A DNA stretch of 9,365 nt, taken from assembly GCA_964385195.1 (NCBI GenBank), contig CAYLOC010000135.1, forward strand, positions 1-9,365, given 5' to 3'. How positions within the stretch are numbered: position 1 is the first letter of the stretch; every line of letters begins with the position of its first letter. Shown here piece after piece: positions 1 to 6,874 of this stretch. This DNA comes from CAYLOC01 sp964385195. GTDB taxonomy: Bacteria; Actinomycetota; Actinomycetes; Propionibacteriales; Nocardioidaceae. The position numbers were made by a program, and so were the translations under genes. Below the pieces are notes generated by a model. That model was not told where the DNA came from and searched no databases. It saw nothing but the letters and a program-made list of their open reading frames with translations.

Positions 1-31
1 CTCGGCCCGAGATGACACGGACGGCGCACGG

Positions 32-105
32 TCGGGCTGACAGGATTTGAACCTGCGACCCCGTGACCCCCAGTCACGTGCGCTACCAAACTGCGCCACA
101 GCCCG
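32..105 (-). tRNA. tRNA-Pro, anticodon GGG
   Basis: The minus strand folds as a full cloverleaf of 74 nt. The acceptor stem CGGGCTG pairs perfectly with CAGCCCG and is followed by discriminator base A. The D arm has GCGC/GCGC pairing around AGTTTGGTA. The anticodon stem CGTGA/TCACG encloses the loop CTGGGGG, giving anticodon GGG, which reads CCC and CCU proline codons. The T arm is GCAGG-TTCAAAT-CCTGT, with one G-T pair. The three bases after the discriminator read CCG, so the CCA tail is not encoded and must be added by nucleotidyltransferase, as is usual for many actinobacterial tRNAs. It is transcribed leftward, away from the LtaS-like gene. Confidence 0.96.
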
Positions 106-126
106 GATGCCCGAATGGGCGCAGTG

Positions 127-156
127 AGTCTACCGGACCCTCGACGTACCGGCGAA
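127..156 (-). promoter_or_regulatory. Probable tRNA-Pro promoter
   Basis: On the minus strand a TAGACT hexamer (127-132) fits the actinobacterial -10 pattern TANNNT. A weak -35-like TTCGCC (151-156) lies 18 nt upstream of it. Transcription would begin near 119-120, about 15 nt before the mature tRNA 5' end at 105, which is a sensible precursor leader. The -35 matches consensus at only about half its positions, so the call rests on the -10 and its placement. Confidence 0.45.
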
Positions 157-231
157 CCCGGCTGACCGACGCCGAGCACCGGCGGCTCACTCCCAGGGGT
201 CGGCGAGGGAGACGTACCGTTGACGAGGCGG

Positions 232-275
232 GTTTGCCTTGTAAACGGCGCATCCGCCCCGTCAACAAGGCAAAC
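232..275. repeat. 44-bp imperfect palindrome upstream of the LtaS-like gene
   Basis: The arms GTTTGCCTTGT (232-242) and ACAAGGCAAAC (265-275) are perfect 11-bp reverse complements. Inside them ACGG (245-248) pairs with CCGT (259-262) about the same centre, and one further pair step continues the symmetry, so about 17 of 22 positions per side match. The element lies between a TTGACG hexamer at 220-225 and a TAGGAT hexamer at 293-298, just upstream of the LtaS-like gene. That suits an operator for a dimeric regulator, or a hairpin in a leader if transcription starts upstream. No T-tract follows, and no gene ends here that would need a terminator. I do not recognise the half-site. Confidence 0.6.
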
Positions 276-292
276 GCGGAGGGGCGGGCCGG

Positions 293-317
293 TAGGATCG
301 CGCCGAGGTAAGGAGGG
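293..317 (+). promoter_or_regulatory. Probable -10 box and ribosome binding site of the LtaS-like gene
   Basis: TAGGAT (293-298) fits the actinobacterial -10 pattern and would start transcription near 305. No good -35 lies 16-18 nt upstream, where the right arm of the palindrome sits, so this promoter may depend on an activator. An alternative is TTGACG (220-225) with a weak TAAACG (242-247), which would place the palindrome across the promoter. AAGGAGGG at 310-317 is a near-ideal Shine-Dalgarno sequence 3 nt before the TTG at 321. It decides that start in the absence of a nearby ATG. Confidence 0.5.
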
Positions 318-320
318 TCG

Positions 321-2288
321 TTGGCAGCGCAGATCCGGGGGCGTGTCGCGCAGGTGGCACGGGCGTTCGCCATGCGGGCCGGTGTCTCCGGGCTGCTCTC
401 CATCGGCCTGTTCATTCTCGCCCTCACCGTGAAGCTGGTCTGGTTCTCCCGCGCCACGGGTCTCGACGGCAACCCCGGCATGTGGTATGTCTCGATCGGC
501 TCCGTGGTGGCGGCCGCGTGCTGGGCACCACTGGCGGGACCACGCACCCGCGTCATCGTGTTGACGTCTCTCGACCTGTTGCTCACTGCCCTGATCCTGT
601 CCGACCTGCTGTACTACCGGTACTTCCAGGGGTTCTTGAGCATCCCCCTGCTGTTCCAGGCCTCCCAGCTCGGACAGGTGCACGACAGCATCTGGAGCCT
701 CCTGCACGCCACCGACCTGTTGATGTTCACCGACATCCCGTTCGCGATCGCGCTGACGGTGTGGGTGTGCCTTCGGGTACGCCGACGTCGTCGCAACGGT
801 GCACCCGCCCGCAGCAGCGGCATCCGCCATGCCTGGTACTTCCGGTGGGTGACCGCCGGGGCACTGTTGGGCCTGGCCGGCGGTCTGATCGCCACGCTGC
901 CGGTGCGGCTGGACCGGGACCCCAAGGCCCAGGCGGTGTGGGTCACCCCCTGGTGGGGACCTCCGGAGTATCAGCTGACCGGTCTGCTGGGCTGGCATGC
1001 CCGCGACGTCTACGACTACGCAGCCGACCACCTCGGCAGCGGACGGATCTCCAAGCAGGACATGCACACCGTGCAGAACTGGTTCGACCAGCGCCGCCAG
1101 CGGCAGCACGAGGCAGCCCAGACCCATTGGTTCGGCTCCTACCGCGGCACCAACGTGCTGGTTGTGCAGGTCGAGGCCCTCCAGAAGTTCGTGATCGGCC
1201 TGGAAGTCGGCGGGCAACCGGTCACGCCGTACCTGAACAACCTGGTCAACCGCAGCCGCTACTTCCCGAACTTCTTCCACCAGGTCGGCCAGGGACACAC
1301 CTCCGACGCCGAGCTGCTCGCCGGCTGCTCGCTGCACGGCACCCGCGAGGGCGCCGCGTTCGTCCGGTACGCCGACCACACCTACACCTGCCTGCCCAAG
1401 ATCCTGCACGAGCACGGCTACGACGCGACCGTCCATCACGCGTTCTACGGCAGCTTCTTCAACCGCAGCCACATGTACCCACGCATGGGCTACCAGCGGG
1501 CGTACTTCCTCCCCGACTACGTCAACAACGAGCCGCTGGGTTGGTCCGTCGGTGACAAGTCGTTCCTCCGGCAGACGGTCGGACAGATCCAAGAACGCGG
1601 CAAGCAGCCCTTCTACGCGCTGGCGATCACCCTCACCAGCCACCATCCTTACAACCTGCCGCGGTTGCACTCCGACCTCGACGTCGGCTCCTTGCAGGGC
1701 ACCATCCTCGGCAACTACCTCCAGGCAATCCACTACACCGACGCAGCCATCGGCACGCTCGTGCAGCAGCTACAGAACCAGGGCCTGTGGGACAACACCA
1801 TCGTGATGCTCTACGGCGACCACGACGACGGGATCGATGATCCGGCGCTGTACCGCCGGCTGTTCGACCACCCGCGCGCCGGCCTGACCAAGGCCAGCTT
1901 CGCCCAGCGCGTCCCGTTCCTCATCCACTTCCCAGGGGACAAGCATGCCGGGGTGGACAAGACCCCGGTCGGAGAGATCGACGTCGCCCCGACGGTGCTG
2001 CAGCTCCTCGGGATCCCGGTCGGCTCAGCGGTGATGATGGGCACCAGCGTGTTCACCCGGCCCTCCACCCCCGTGGTGTTCCGCGACGGCGGGTACGCCG
2101 ACAGCCACACCTACTTCGTCCCCGGCGACACCGGGCTCGTCGCCGACGGACAGTGCTACGCCATCGACACCGGTGACCGCGTGGATCCGCAGCGGTGCCG
2201 GGCCGGCGCCGCACGGGCCCGGCAGGAGCTGACGGTGTCTGACCTGGTGCTCCAGCACAACCTGGTGCCCCGCCTCCGTCATCGCTGA
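321..2288 (+). CDS. LtaS-type membrane phosphoglycerol transferase (lipoteichoic acid synthase-like sulfatase)
   Basis: This 655-residue protein has the LtaS architecture. About five hydrophobic segments lie in the first 195 residues (roughly 22-42, 54-72, 78-98, 135-152, 176-194), followed by a linker and an extracellular sulfatase-fold domain from about 275. Catalytic residues are recognisable by comparison with LtaS: metal ligand E285 (VVQVEAL), nucleophile T327 in GQGHTSDAE, R382 in GSFFNR, H441 in TLTSHHP, and D500-H501 in YGDHD. The LtaS tryptophan of GSFWNR is F380 here. The family transfers glycerol-phosphate from phosphatidylglycerol onto a glycolipid or growing polymer outside the membrane. 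The substrate cannot be told from sequence, and another phosphoglycerol or phosphoethanolamine transferase is possible. The TTG start is chosen for its strong ribosome binding site; the first in-frame ATG (372) would remove 17 basic N-terminal residues but keep all helices. It stands alone, converging on der. Confidence 0.88.
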   Translation: MAAQIRGRVAQVARAFAMRAGVSGLLSIGLFILALTVKLVWFSRATGLDGNPGMWYVSIGSVVAAACWAPLAGPRTRVIVLTSLDLLLTALILSDLLYYRYFQGFLSIPLLFQASQLGQVHDSIWSLLHATDLLMFTDIPFAIALTVWVCLRVRRRRRNGAPARSSGIRHAWYFRWVTAGALLGLAGGLIATLPVRLDRDPKAQAVWVTPWWGPPEYQLTGLLGWHARDVYDYAADHLGSGRISKQDMHTVQNWFDQRRQRQHEAAQTHWFGSYRGTNVLVVQVEALQKFVIGLEVGGQPVTPYLNNLVNRSRYFPNFFHQVGQGHTSDAELLAGCSLHGTREGAAFVRYADHTYTCLPKILHEHGYDATVHHAFYGSFFNRSHMYPRMGYQRAYFLPDYVNNEPLGWSVGDKSFLRQTVGQIQERGKQPFYALAITLTSHHPYNLPRLHSDLDVGSLQGTILGNYLQAIHYTDAAIGTLVQQLQNQGLWDNTIVMLYGDHDDGIDDPALYRRLFDHPRAGLTKASFAQRVPFLIHFPGDKHAGVDKTPVGEIDVAPTVLQLLGIPVGSAVMMGTSVFTRPSTPVVFRDGGYADSHTYFVPGDTGLVADGQCYAIDTGDRVDPQRCRAGAARARQELTVSDLVLQHNLVPRLRHR

Positions 2289-2294
2289 CCCGTG

Positions 2295-2338
2295 ACGTCC
2301 TGCAGACCGCGCGCGGTAACGCGCGCGGCGCAGGACGT
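2295..2338. terminator. Bidirectional terminator between convergent genes
   Basis: The 65-bp gap between two convergent stop codons holds a long GC-rich hairpin. The outer stem ACGTCCTGC (2295-2303) pairs with GCAGGACGT (2330-2338). After a small asymmetric bulge, the inner stem CCGCGCGC (2307-2314) pairs with GCGCGCGG (2321-2328) around a 6-nt loop. There is no clear U-tract on either side, which is common for terminators in high-GC actinobacteria. It can serve both the LtaS-like gene and the der end of the minus-strand operon. Confidence 0.8.
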
Positions 2339-2353
2339 AAACCCGGGGGAAGG

Positions 2354-3724
2354 TCAGCGGGTACGGCGGCTGCGCGGGCGGACCGTCAGCCGGATCGGCG
2401 TACCGGTGAAGCCGAACTCCTCGCGCAGCCGCCGCTCCACGAACCGCAGATAAGACGCCTCCAACGGTCCGGAGGTGAACAACACGAACCGGGGCGGCGC
2501 GACCCCGGCCTGGGTCGCGAACAGGATCCGCGGCTGTTTCCCGCCGCGCACCGGGTGCGGGGTCGCGGCCACGAGCCGGCCGAAGAACGCGTTCAGCGCC
2601 GCGGTCGGCACCCGCGTCTCCCATCCCTCCAGGGCACCGTCCAGCGCCGGCACGAGACGGTCGATGTGCCGGCCCGTGCGCGCGGTGATGTTCAACCTCG
2701 GCGCCCACTGCACCTGCACCAGGTCCCGCTCGATCTCGCGGTCGAGGTAGCGGCGGCGTTCCTCGTCGACCAGGTCCCACTTGTTGAAGGCCACCACCAC
2801 CGCCCGGCCCGAGTCCGCGACGCTGGAGATGATCCGCAGGTCCTGCTCACTCAACGGCTCGCTCGCGTCGATGACGACGACCGCGACCTCGGCCCGGTCC
2901 ACCACCGATGCCGTACGCAGGCTTGCATAGTACTCGGACCCGCTCGCCTCGTTGACCCGCCGACGGAGGCCGGCGGTGTCGATGAACAGCCAGGTGCGGC
3001 CACCCAGCTGCACCAGCTCGTCGACCGGGTCCACCGTTGTGCCGGCAACGGCGTCGACCATCACCCGGTCGGTACCGGCAAGACGGTTCAGCAGGCTGGA
3101 CTTGCCGACGTTCGGCTTCCCGACGATCGCGACGCGTCGGGGGCCGCCCCCGCCGTCCGAGGGGTCGTCCAGGTGGGTGGGCAGCGCCTCGAGGACGGCG
3201 TCGAGCAGGTCACCACTGCCCCGGCCGTGCAGGGCCGAGACCGGGTACGGCTGCCCGAGGCCCAGGTTCCACAGGCCAGCGGCATCTGCCTCGCCGCGGG
3301 CGTCGTCGACCTTGTTCGCGGCCAGGACCACCGGGCGGCCGGAGCGGCGAAGAACCTGCACGACCGCCTCGTCGGCGTCGGTGATCCCCACCGTCGAGTC
3401 CACCACCAGGAGTACGGCGTCGGCCAGCGCCACCGCGGTTTCCGCCTGGCGCGAGATCCGCTCCGCCACTCCCCTGGCCTCCGGGTCCCATCCTCCGGTG
3501 TCGACCACCGTGAACCGCCGGCCCGCCCATTCCGCGTCGTAGGGCACCCGGTCCCGGGTCACTCCCGGGACGTCCTCCACCACGGCCGCACGCCGGCCGA
3601 GGATCCGGTTGACCAGGGTGGACTTCCCGACGTTGGGCCGTCCGACGACGGCGAGGATGGGCAGTGGCGCAGCCGTGGGACCGGGCTCTCCCGAAACCGG
3701 CGTGGCGTGGTCGGTGTCAGTCAT
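2354..3724 (-). CDS. der: Ribosome biogenesis GTPase Der (EngA)
   Basis: Der is an essential GTPase that binds the 50S subunit and helps its late assembly in the cytoplasm. The 456-residue product has the tandem GTPase domains unique to this family. Domain 1 shows the P-loop GRPNVGKST (28-36), DTGGW (75-79) and NKVD (137-140). Domain 2 shows GKPNVGKSS (202-210), a GTT switch at 228-230, DTAGL (249-253) and NKWD (314-317). A KH-like RNA-binding domain (about 370-456) ends in a basic tail. The ATG at 3724 follows a GGAG 8 nt upstream and overlaps the plsC stop by 8 nt (ATGACTGA). The frame stays open further upstream, but that part is only antisense to plsC. About 20 extra residues precede domain 1 compared with shorter homologues. 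It is the last gene before the terminator. Confidence 0.97.
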   Translation of the reverse strand: MTDTDHATPVSGEPGPTAAPLPILAVVGRPNVGKSTLVNRILGRRAAVVEDVPGVTRDRVPYDAEWAGRRFTVVDTGGWDPEARGVAERISRQAETAVALADAVLLVVDSTVGITDADEAVVQVLRRSGRPVVLAANKVDDARGEADAAGLWNLGLGQPYPVSALHGRGSGDLLDAVLEALPTHLDDPSDGGGGPRRVAIVGKPNVGKSSLLNRLAGTDRVMVDAVAGTTVDPVDELVQLGGRTWLFIDTAGLRRRVNEASGSEYYASLRTASVVDRAEVAVVVIDASEPLSEQDLRIISSVADSGRAVVVAFNKWDLVDEERRRYLDREIERDLVQVQWAPRLNITARTGRHIDRLVPALDGALEGWETRVPTAALNAFFGRLVAATPHPVRGGKQPRILFATQAGVAPPRFVLFTSGPLEASYLRFVERRLREEFGFTGTPIRLTVRPRSRRTR

Positions 3725-4418
3725 CCGCGGCTCCGCTCGGCATCGCAGGCAGCCGCTGGCCCGTCGCCGCGCAGGCCGCTGTGACGTGGCCGGCCAATGC
3801 GTCGTGCACGACCGTGGTCGCGGCCGCGACCTCCTTCTTCTTCCGTGGCCAGGCGACGGCCCCGAGCAGCACCGGCTCACCGAACACCACGTCGATGCGC
3901 GCCCCCTCGTGCGGCCAGGAACTGGTGGAGGCCCCGTCGTCCCGGGTACCGAGACACGCGACCGGCACGATCGGCGCACCGGAGACCAGGGCCAGGTACG
4001 CCGCTCCGCCCTGGCAGACCTGTACGTCGCCCCTGCCCCGTGCCCCCTCCGGGAAGACCGCCACCACGCGCTGATCATGCAGGACGCGCAGGCATCGCTT
4101 GACCGCCAGCAGGTCGTTGGTGTGTCGCTCGACCGGGATCTGCCCGACGGAGGTCAGCCCGAACCCGAGCCGGCCGGTGAACATCTCGGTCTTCACCAGT
4201 GTGTGGACCGGGCGCGGCGACAGGCCGAACACGACCGGTCCGTCGATGTAGCCGATGTGGTTCGACGCCAGGATCACCGGTCCGGCCGCAGGCACGTTCT
4301 CCTCCCCGGCGACATGTACGTCGTACCGGCGCAGGGCCACCCGCACCGACAGCCGACCGAGTCCGATCCATCGGGTCGGCATCGGGCGGATCGCGCTGAC
4401 ATCGGGGAGGTCAGCCAT
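3717..4418 (-). CDS. 1-acyl-sn-glycerol-3-phosphate acyltransferase family protein (PlsC-like)
   Basis: This 233-residue protein belongs to the PlsC/LPLAT acyltransferases, which transfer a fatty acyl group to lysophosphatidic acid or a related lysophospholipid at the inner face of the membrane. The diagnostic blocks are in order: SNHIGYID (52-59), with the catalytic H54-x4-D59; GQIPVER (92-98), the block II arginine region; FPEGAR (122-127), the block III EGxR; and IVPVAC (150-155), the block IV region. No confident membrane helix is visible, so it is probably a peripheral protein. The ATG follows GGAGG at about 8 nt and overlaps the cmk stop by 8 nt (ATGGCTGA); its own stop overlaps the der start. 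Genes of this family are often found between cmk and der in actinobacteria. The exact acyl acceptor is not determined by sequence. Confidence 0.92.
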   Translation of the reverse strand: MADLPDVSAIRPMPTRWIGLGRLSVRVALRRYDVHVAGEENVPAAGPVILASNHIGYIDGPVVFGLSPRPVHTLVKTEMFTGRLGFGLTSVGQIPVERHTNDLLAVKRCLRVLHDQRVVAVFPEGARGRGDVQVCQGGAAYLALVSGAPIVPVACLGTRDDGASTSSWPHEGARIDVVFGEPVLLGAVAWPRKKKEVAAATTVVHDALAGHVTAACAATGQRLPAMPSGAADD

Positions 4419-5115
4419 GCGCCCCCTCCGCGGCGCGTCGGCGGATCAGGTTGACAATCTGCTCCACGACCTCGTCGAGAGTGAAGTGTGTGGTGTCGAC
4501 CGCGACCGCGTCGGGGGCGGCGCTGAGGGGGGCCTTCGCGCGGGTGGAGTCGTAGGCGTCGCGCCGCAGCAGTGCGGCCTCCACCGCGCCCACGTCCCGG
4601 TTCTGCCCCTCAGACATCTCCGCGGCGCGCCGCTGCGCCCGCTGGTCGGTGTCGGCGGTGAGGTAGACCTTCAGCTCGGCATCCGGGGCGACCACGGTGC
4701 CGATATCGCGGCCCTCCACCACGATCCCACCGGCCCCGATGGTCTTCCGCTGCAGCTCGACCAACTGTGCGCGCACCCGCGGGATCGCGCTTACCTTGCT
4801 CACCGACTCCGTGACCCGGTCGGTACGGATGGGGCGGGACACGTCCTCGCCGTCGAGGGTGATGGTAGGTGCGGCAGGGTCGGTGCCGGACTCGATACGG
4901 GACCGTTCCACGCATGCGGTGACCGCGTCCACATCGTCCGGCGGCACCTGCTGGCGCAGCGCCTGGTAGGTGGCCGCGCGGTACATGGCCCCGGTGTCGA
5001 GGTAGCGCAGGCCCAGCGTCTGGGCCACCGCACGACTCGTGCTCGACTTGCCGGACCCGGCGGTTCCGTCCACGGCCACCACGAATGTCGAGATCCGGTC
5101 CTCCACTGCGCCCAT
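4411..5115 (-). CDS. cmk: Cytidylate kinase
   Basis: Cytidylate kinase phosphorylates CMP and dCMP with ATP, recycling pyrimidine nucleotides from RNA and phospholipid turnover. The 234-residue product is close to the usual 220-230. It has a P-loop, DGTAGSGKSS (16-25), then YLDTGAMYRA (38-47) at the CMP site, VVEGRDIGTVV (132-142), and the LID-side arginines in QRRAAEM (161-167) and RRDAYDSTRAKAPL (184-197). The ATG at 5115 has no evident Shine-Dalgarno sequence and lies 11 nt after the tyrA stop, so it probably depends on ribosomes arriving from tyrA. The frame extends upstream only as an antisense-like reading of tyrA. Its stop overlaps the plsC start by 8 nt. Confidence 0.97.
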   Translation of the reverse strand: MGAVEDRISTFVVAVDGTAGSGKSSTSRAVAQTLGLRYLDTGAMYRAATYQALRQQVPPDDVDAVTACVERSRIESGTDPAAPTITLDGEDVSRPIRTDRVTESVSKVSAIPRVRAQLVELQRKTIGAGGIVVEGRDIGTVVAPDAELKVYLTADTDQRAQRRAAEMSEGQNRDVGAVEAALLRRDAYDSTRAKAPLSAAPDAVAVDTTHFTLDEVVEQIVNLIRRRAAEGAHG

Positions 5116-5126
5116 AGCAACGAAGG

Positions 5127-6200
5127 CTACCGGTGCACGGCCCAGCCACGGGCACGCAAGGCCTCTGCCAGTACGTCGGCCTCGTCGGCTTCGACGTCGA
5201 TCTCGACCAGCCCGTAGGCACGCCCGGGGTCGTGGTCGATCCGCAGGTCCTCGATGTTGACCGCCGCCTCGCTCGCGTGGGTGAACAGGTCCGCCAGGGC
5301 ACCGGGCCGGTCGGGGATCGCTACCGGCACGGTGGCCAGCGGCAACGGTGGCCCGCCGTGTTTGCCGGGGATCACGGTGGTGCCGGCCACGCCCTTCTCC
5401 AACAGGCCCTCCACGGTGGTGGCGTCGTCGCTCTCCAGTGCCTCGGCCCAGCGGCCGACCTCGGCTTGGACCTCGCGCAGCAGCTGCGCCAGCCGGGTCC
5501 CGTTCGCGGACAGGATCTGGCGCCACAGGTGCGGCTGACCCGCGGCGATGCGGGTAACGTCGCGCAGGCCCTGGCCACTGAGCGTCAGGTGCCGCGACGG
5601 CGCATCGGGGAGGCGTCCGGCCACCAGCGACGCCATGACGTGCGGCAGGTGGGACGTGCGTGCAACGGCGGCGTCGTGGTCGTCGATGTCCAGCCGTACG
5701 ACGACCGCCCCGCACGTGCCTGCCAGCTGCTCCACCAGATGCACCGCGGCCGGGCTGCTTTCCACATGCGGCGTCACCGCCCACGAGCGGCCCCGGAACA
5801 GCTCCGGGTCGCCCGCCAACGGCCCGGACCGTTCGCTGCCGGCCATCGGGTGCCCGCCGGCGTACCGGCTCACGTCCGCACCTGCGGCTGCAGCATCGGC
5901 GAGAACCGGGCCCTTGACGCTCCCGGTGTCGGTCACGAACGCTTCCGGCCACTCCTTGGTCGCCCGGGCGATCTCCTCGCCGAGCCGCTCCGGTGGGGTC
6001 GCCACGACGACCACCTGCACCTCGGGCGGCGGCTCAGCGTCGATGCCGGCACCGCGGGAGGCCGCGATGTGCGCCGCGGCCCGATCGACGTCGTGCACGT
6101 ACACGGGCACCCCCGCCCGGGACAGCGCCATCCCGATCGACGTACCGATGAGGCCGGCGCCGACGACCACCACCGGGCCGGTCAGATCGGGAGCGGACAT
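5127..6200 (-). CDS. tyrA: Prephenate dehydrogenase with C-terminal ACT domain
   Basis: TyrA oxidatively decarboxylates prephenate to 4-hydroxyphenylpyruvate, the committed step to tyrosine. The 357-residue product starts with a Rossmann fold, VVGAGLIGTS (12-21). An acidic D37 at the end of the second strand suggests NAD rather than NADP. The family motifs TDTGSVK (90-96), GGHPMAGSE (115-123, with H117) and SHLPHV (183-188) follow. Residues about 290-357 form an ACT domain (PVAIPDRPGALADLF...), which usually binds an amino acid and suggests feedback control, most likely by tyrosine. The ATG at 6200 is chosen because the Rossmann strand begins about 9 residues later. The frame is open further upstream but shows no family similarity there. 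It is the first gene of the tyrA-cmk-plsC-der unit. Confidence 0.95.
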   Translation of the reverse strand: MSAPDLTGPVVVVGAGLIGTSIGMALSRAGVPVYVHDVDRAAAHIAASRGAGIDAEPPPEVQVVVVATPPERLGEEIARATKEWPEAFVTDTGSVKGPVLADAAAAGADVSRYAGGHPMAGSERSGPLAGDPELFRGRSWAVTPHVESSPAAVHLVEQLAGTCGAVVVRLDIDDHDAAVARTSHLPHVMASLVAGRLPDAPSRHLTLSGQGLRDVTRIAAGQPHLWRQILSANGTRLAQLLREVQAEVGRWAEALESDDATTVEGLLEKGVAGTTVIPGKHGGPPLPLATVPVAIPDRPGALADLFTHASEAAVNIEDLRIDHDPGRAYGLVEIDVEADEADVLAEALRARGWAVHR

Positions 6201-6207
6201 AGCGCAC

Positions 6208-6236
6208 ACGATATCGTCCGGCCTCGATGCGGTGAC
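6208..6236 (-). promoter_or_regulatory. Probable promoter giving a leaderless tyrA transcript
   Basis: On the minus strand TATCGT (6208-6213) fits a TANNNT -10 box and ends exactly 7 nt before the tyrA ATG, so transcription would start at or next to that A. There is no Shine-Dalgarno sequence before tyrA, which agrees with a leaderless mRNA. A weak GTCACC (6231-6236) is a possible -35 at 17-nt spacing. The hexamer lies in the 10-bp palindrome ACGATATCGT (6208-6217), so the same TATCGT also reads on the plus strand toward the GNAT gene. Confidence 0.45.
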
Positions 6237-6294
6237 GCGTCGCGGCCGTCGCTTCTGCCCGGAGCACTGCACGGCATGTGAGACCATCGCGGGG

Positions 6295-6837
6295 ATGTCC
6301 GAGTTCTGTTTCGACACGATGCCTCCCACGGACGTGGTGGACGGCTGTGTCGAGGTCTACGCAGCGGCGTTCGGACAGGCGCCCTACTTCGAGACCGCGG
6401 AACAGGCTCAGGGGCTGCGTGACCGGTTGACGGAGTACCAGGCCCGCGACGGACTGCTCGTCCCGGTCGTGGAGAACGAGCAGGGACGCGTCGAGGCAGT
6501 GACCCTGGCCGTCCTCGCCCATCCCGGAGACTGGTGGCGGGATCGCGCCGCCGCCACTCTCGGCCAGGAGGCCACGTCTCGATGGCTGGGCGAGCATTGT
6601 CTGGAGGTCGTTCACGTGGCAGTTCGGCCTGAGGCACAACGTCGTGGGTACGGACGGACCATGCTGCGCATGTTGCGGGAGCGAACCGACGCCGCGACAG
6701 GGATCCTCTCCTGCCACCCGCAGGCCACGGGTGCCCAGCAGCTCTACCTCGCCGACGGTTGGCACGTCGTGGCCAGGGAGTTCCGTACCCGACCTGACCA
6801 GCTCGGCTACTGGCTGATGGCCACCGACATCGCCTGA
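6295..6837 (+). CDS. GNAT-family N-acetyltransferase
   Basis: This 180-residue protein fits a single-domain GNAT acetyltransferase, which moves the acetyl group of acetyl-CoA to an amine. Motif A is clear: LEVVHVAVRPEAQRRGYG (103-120), with the pyrophosphate-binding loop Q115-RRGYG and the following helix TMLRMLRERT. Motif B is GAQQLYLADGWHVV (146-159), the common A-x2-LY-x3-GW form. The substrate cannot be assigned; N-terminal protein, small-molecule or antibiotic amines are all possible. The ATG at 6295 follows only a poor GCGGGG. An in-frame ATG eight codons later is an alternative. The gene is divergent from tyrA (94 bp apart) and convergent with rluB (37 bp), so it is an opposite-strand insert in an otherwise co-directional cluster. 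Confidence 0.85.
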   Translation: MSEFCFDTMPPTDVVDGCVEVYAAAFGQAPYFETAEQAQGLRDRLTEYQARDGLLVPVVENEQGRVEAVTLAVLAHPGDWWRDRAAATLGQEATSRWLGEHCLEVVHVAVRPEAQRRGYGRTMLRMLRERTDAATGILSCHPQATGAQQLYLADGWHVVAREFRTRPDQLGYWLMATDIA

Positions 6838-6874
6838 CGGCGGCCATGTCGAACTCCCGGCTTCAGCCGTTGAC

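Noticed and set aside
1..11. CTCGG-C-CCGAG inverted repeat just past the tRNA-Pro 3' end
   Set aside because: A 1-nt loop and 5-bp arms at the window edge do not allow a terminator call.
83..586. Minus-strand frame covering the tRNA edge and the start of the LtaS-like gene
   Set aside because: It overlaps the tRNA gene and is antisense to the membrane domain. Its product is arginine- and proline-rich with no motif.
2555..3784. Long open plus-strand frame opposite der
   Set aside because: It is antisense to a clear der gene, rich in R, G, H, V and P with no recognisable motif, as expected for the mirror frame of a GC-rich gene.
5133..6281. Long open plus-strand frame opposite tyrA
   Set aside because: It mirrors the tyrA codons and has no family motifs; the tyrA reading has the Rossmann, HPMAGSE and ACT signatures.
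6858..6869. Small hairpin CGGC-TTCA-GCCG between the GNAT gene and rluB
   Set aside because: A 4-5 bp stem without a T-tract is too weak to call as a terminator, although its position between convergent genes is right.
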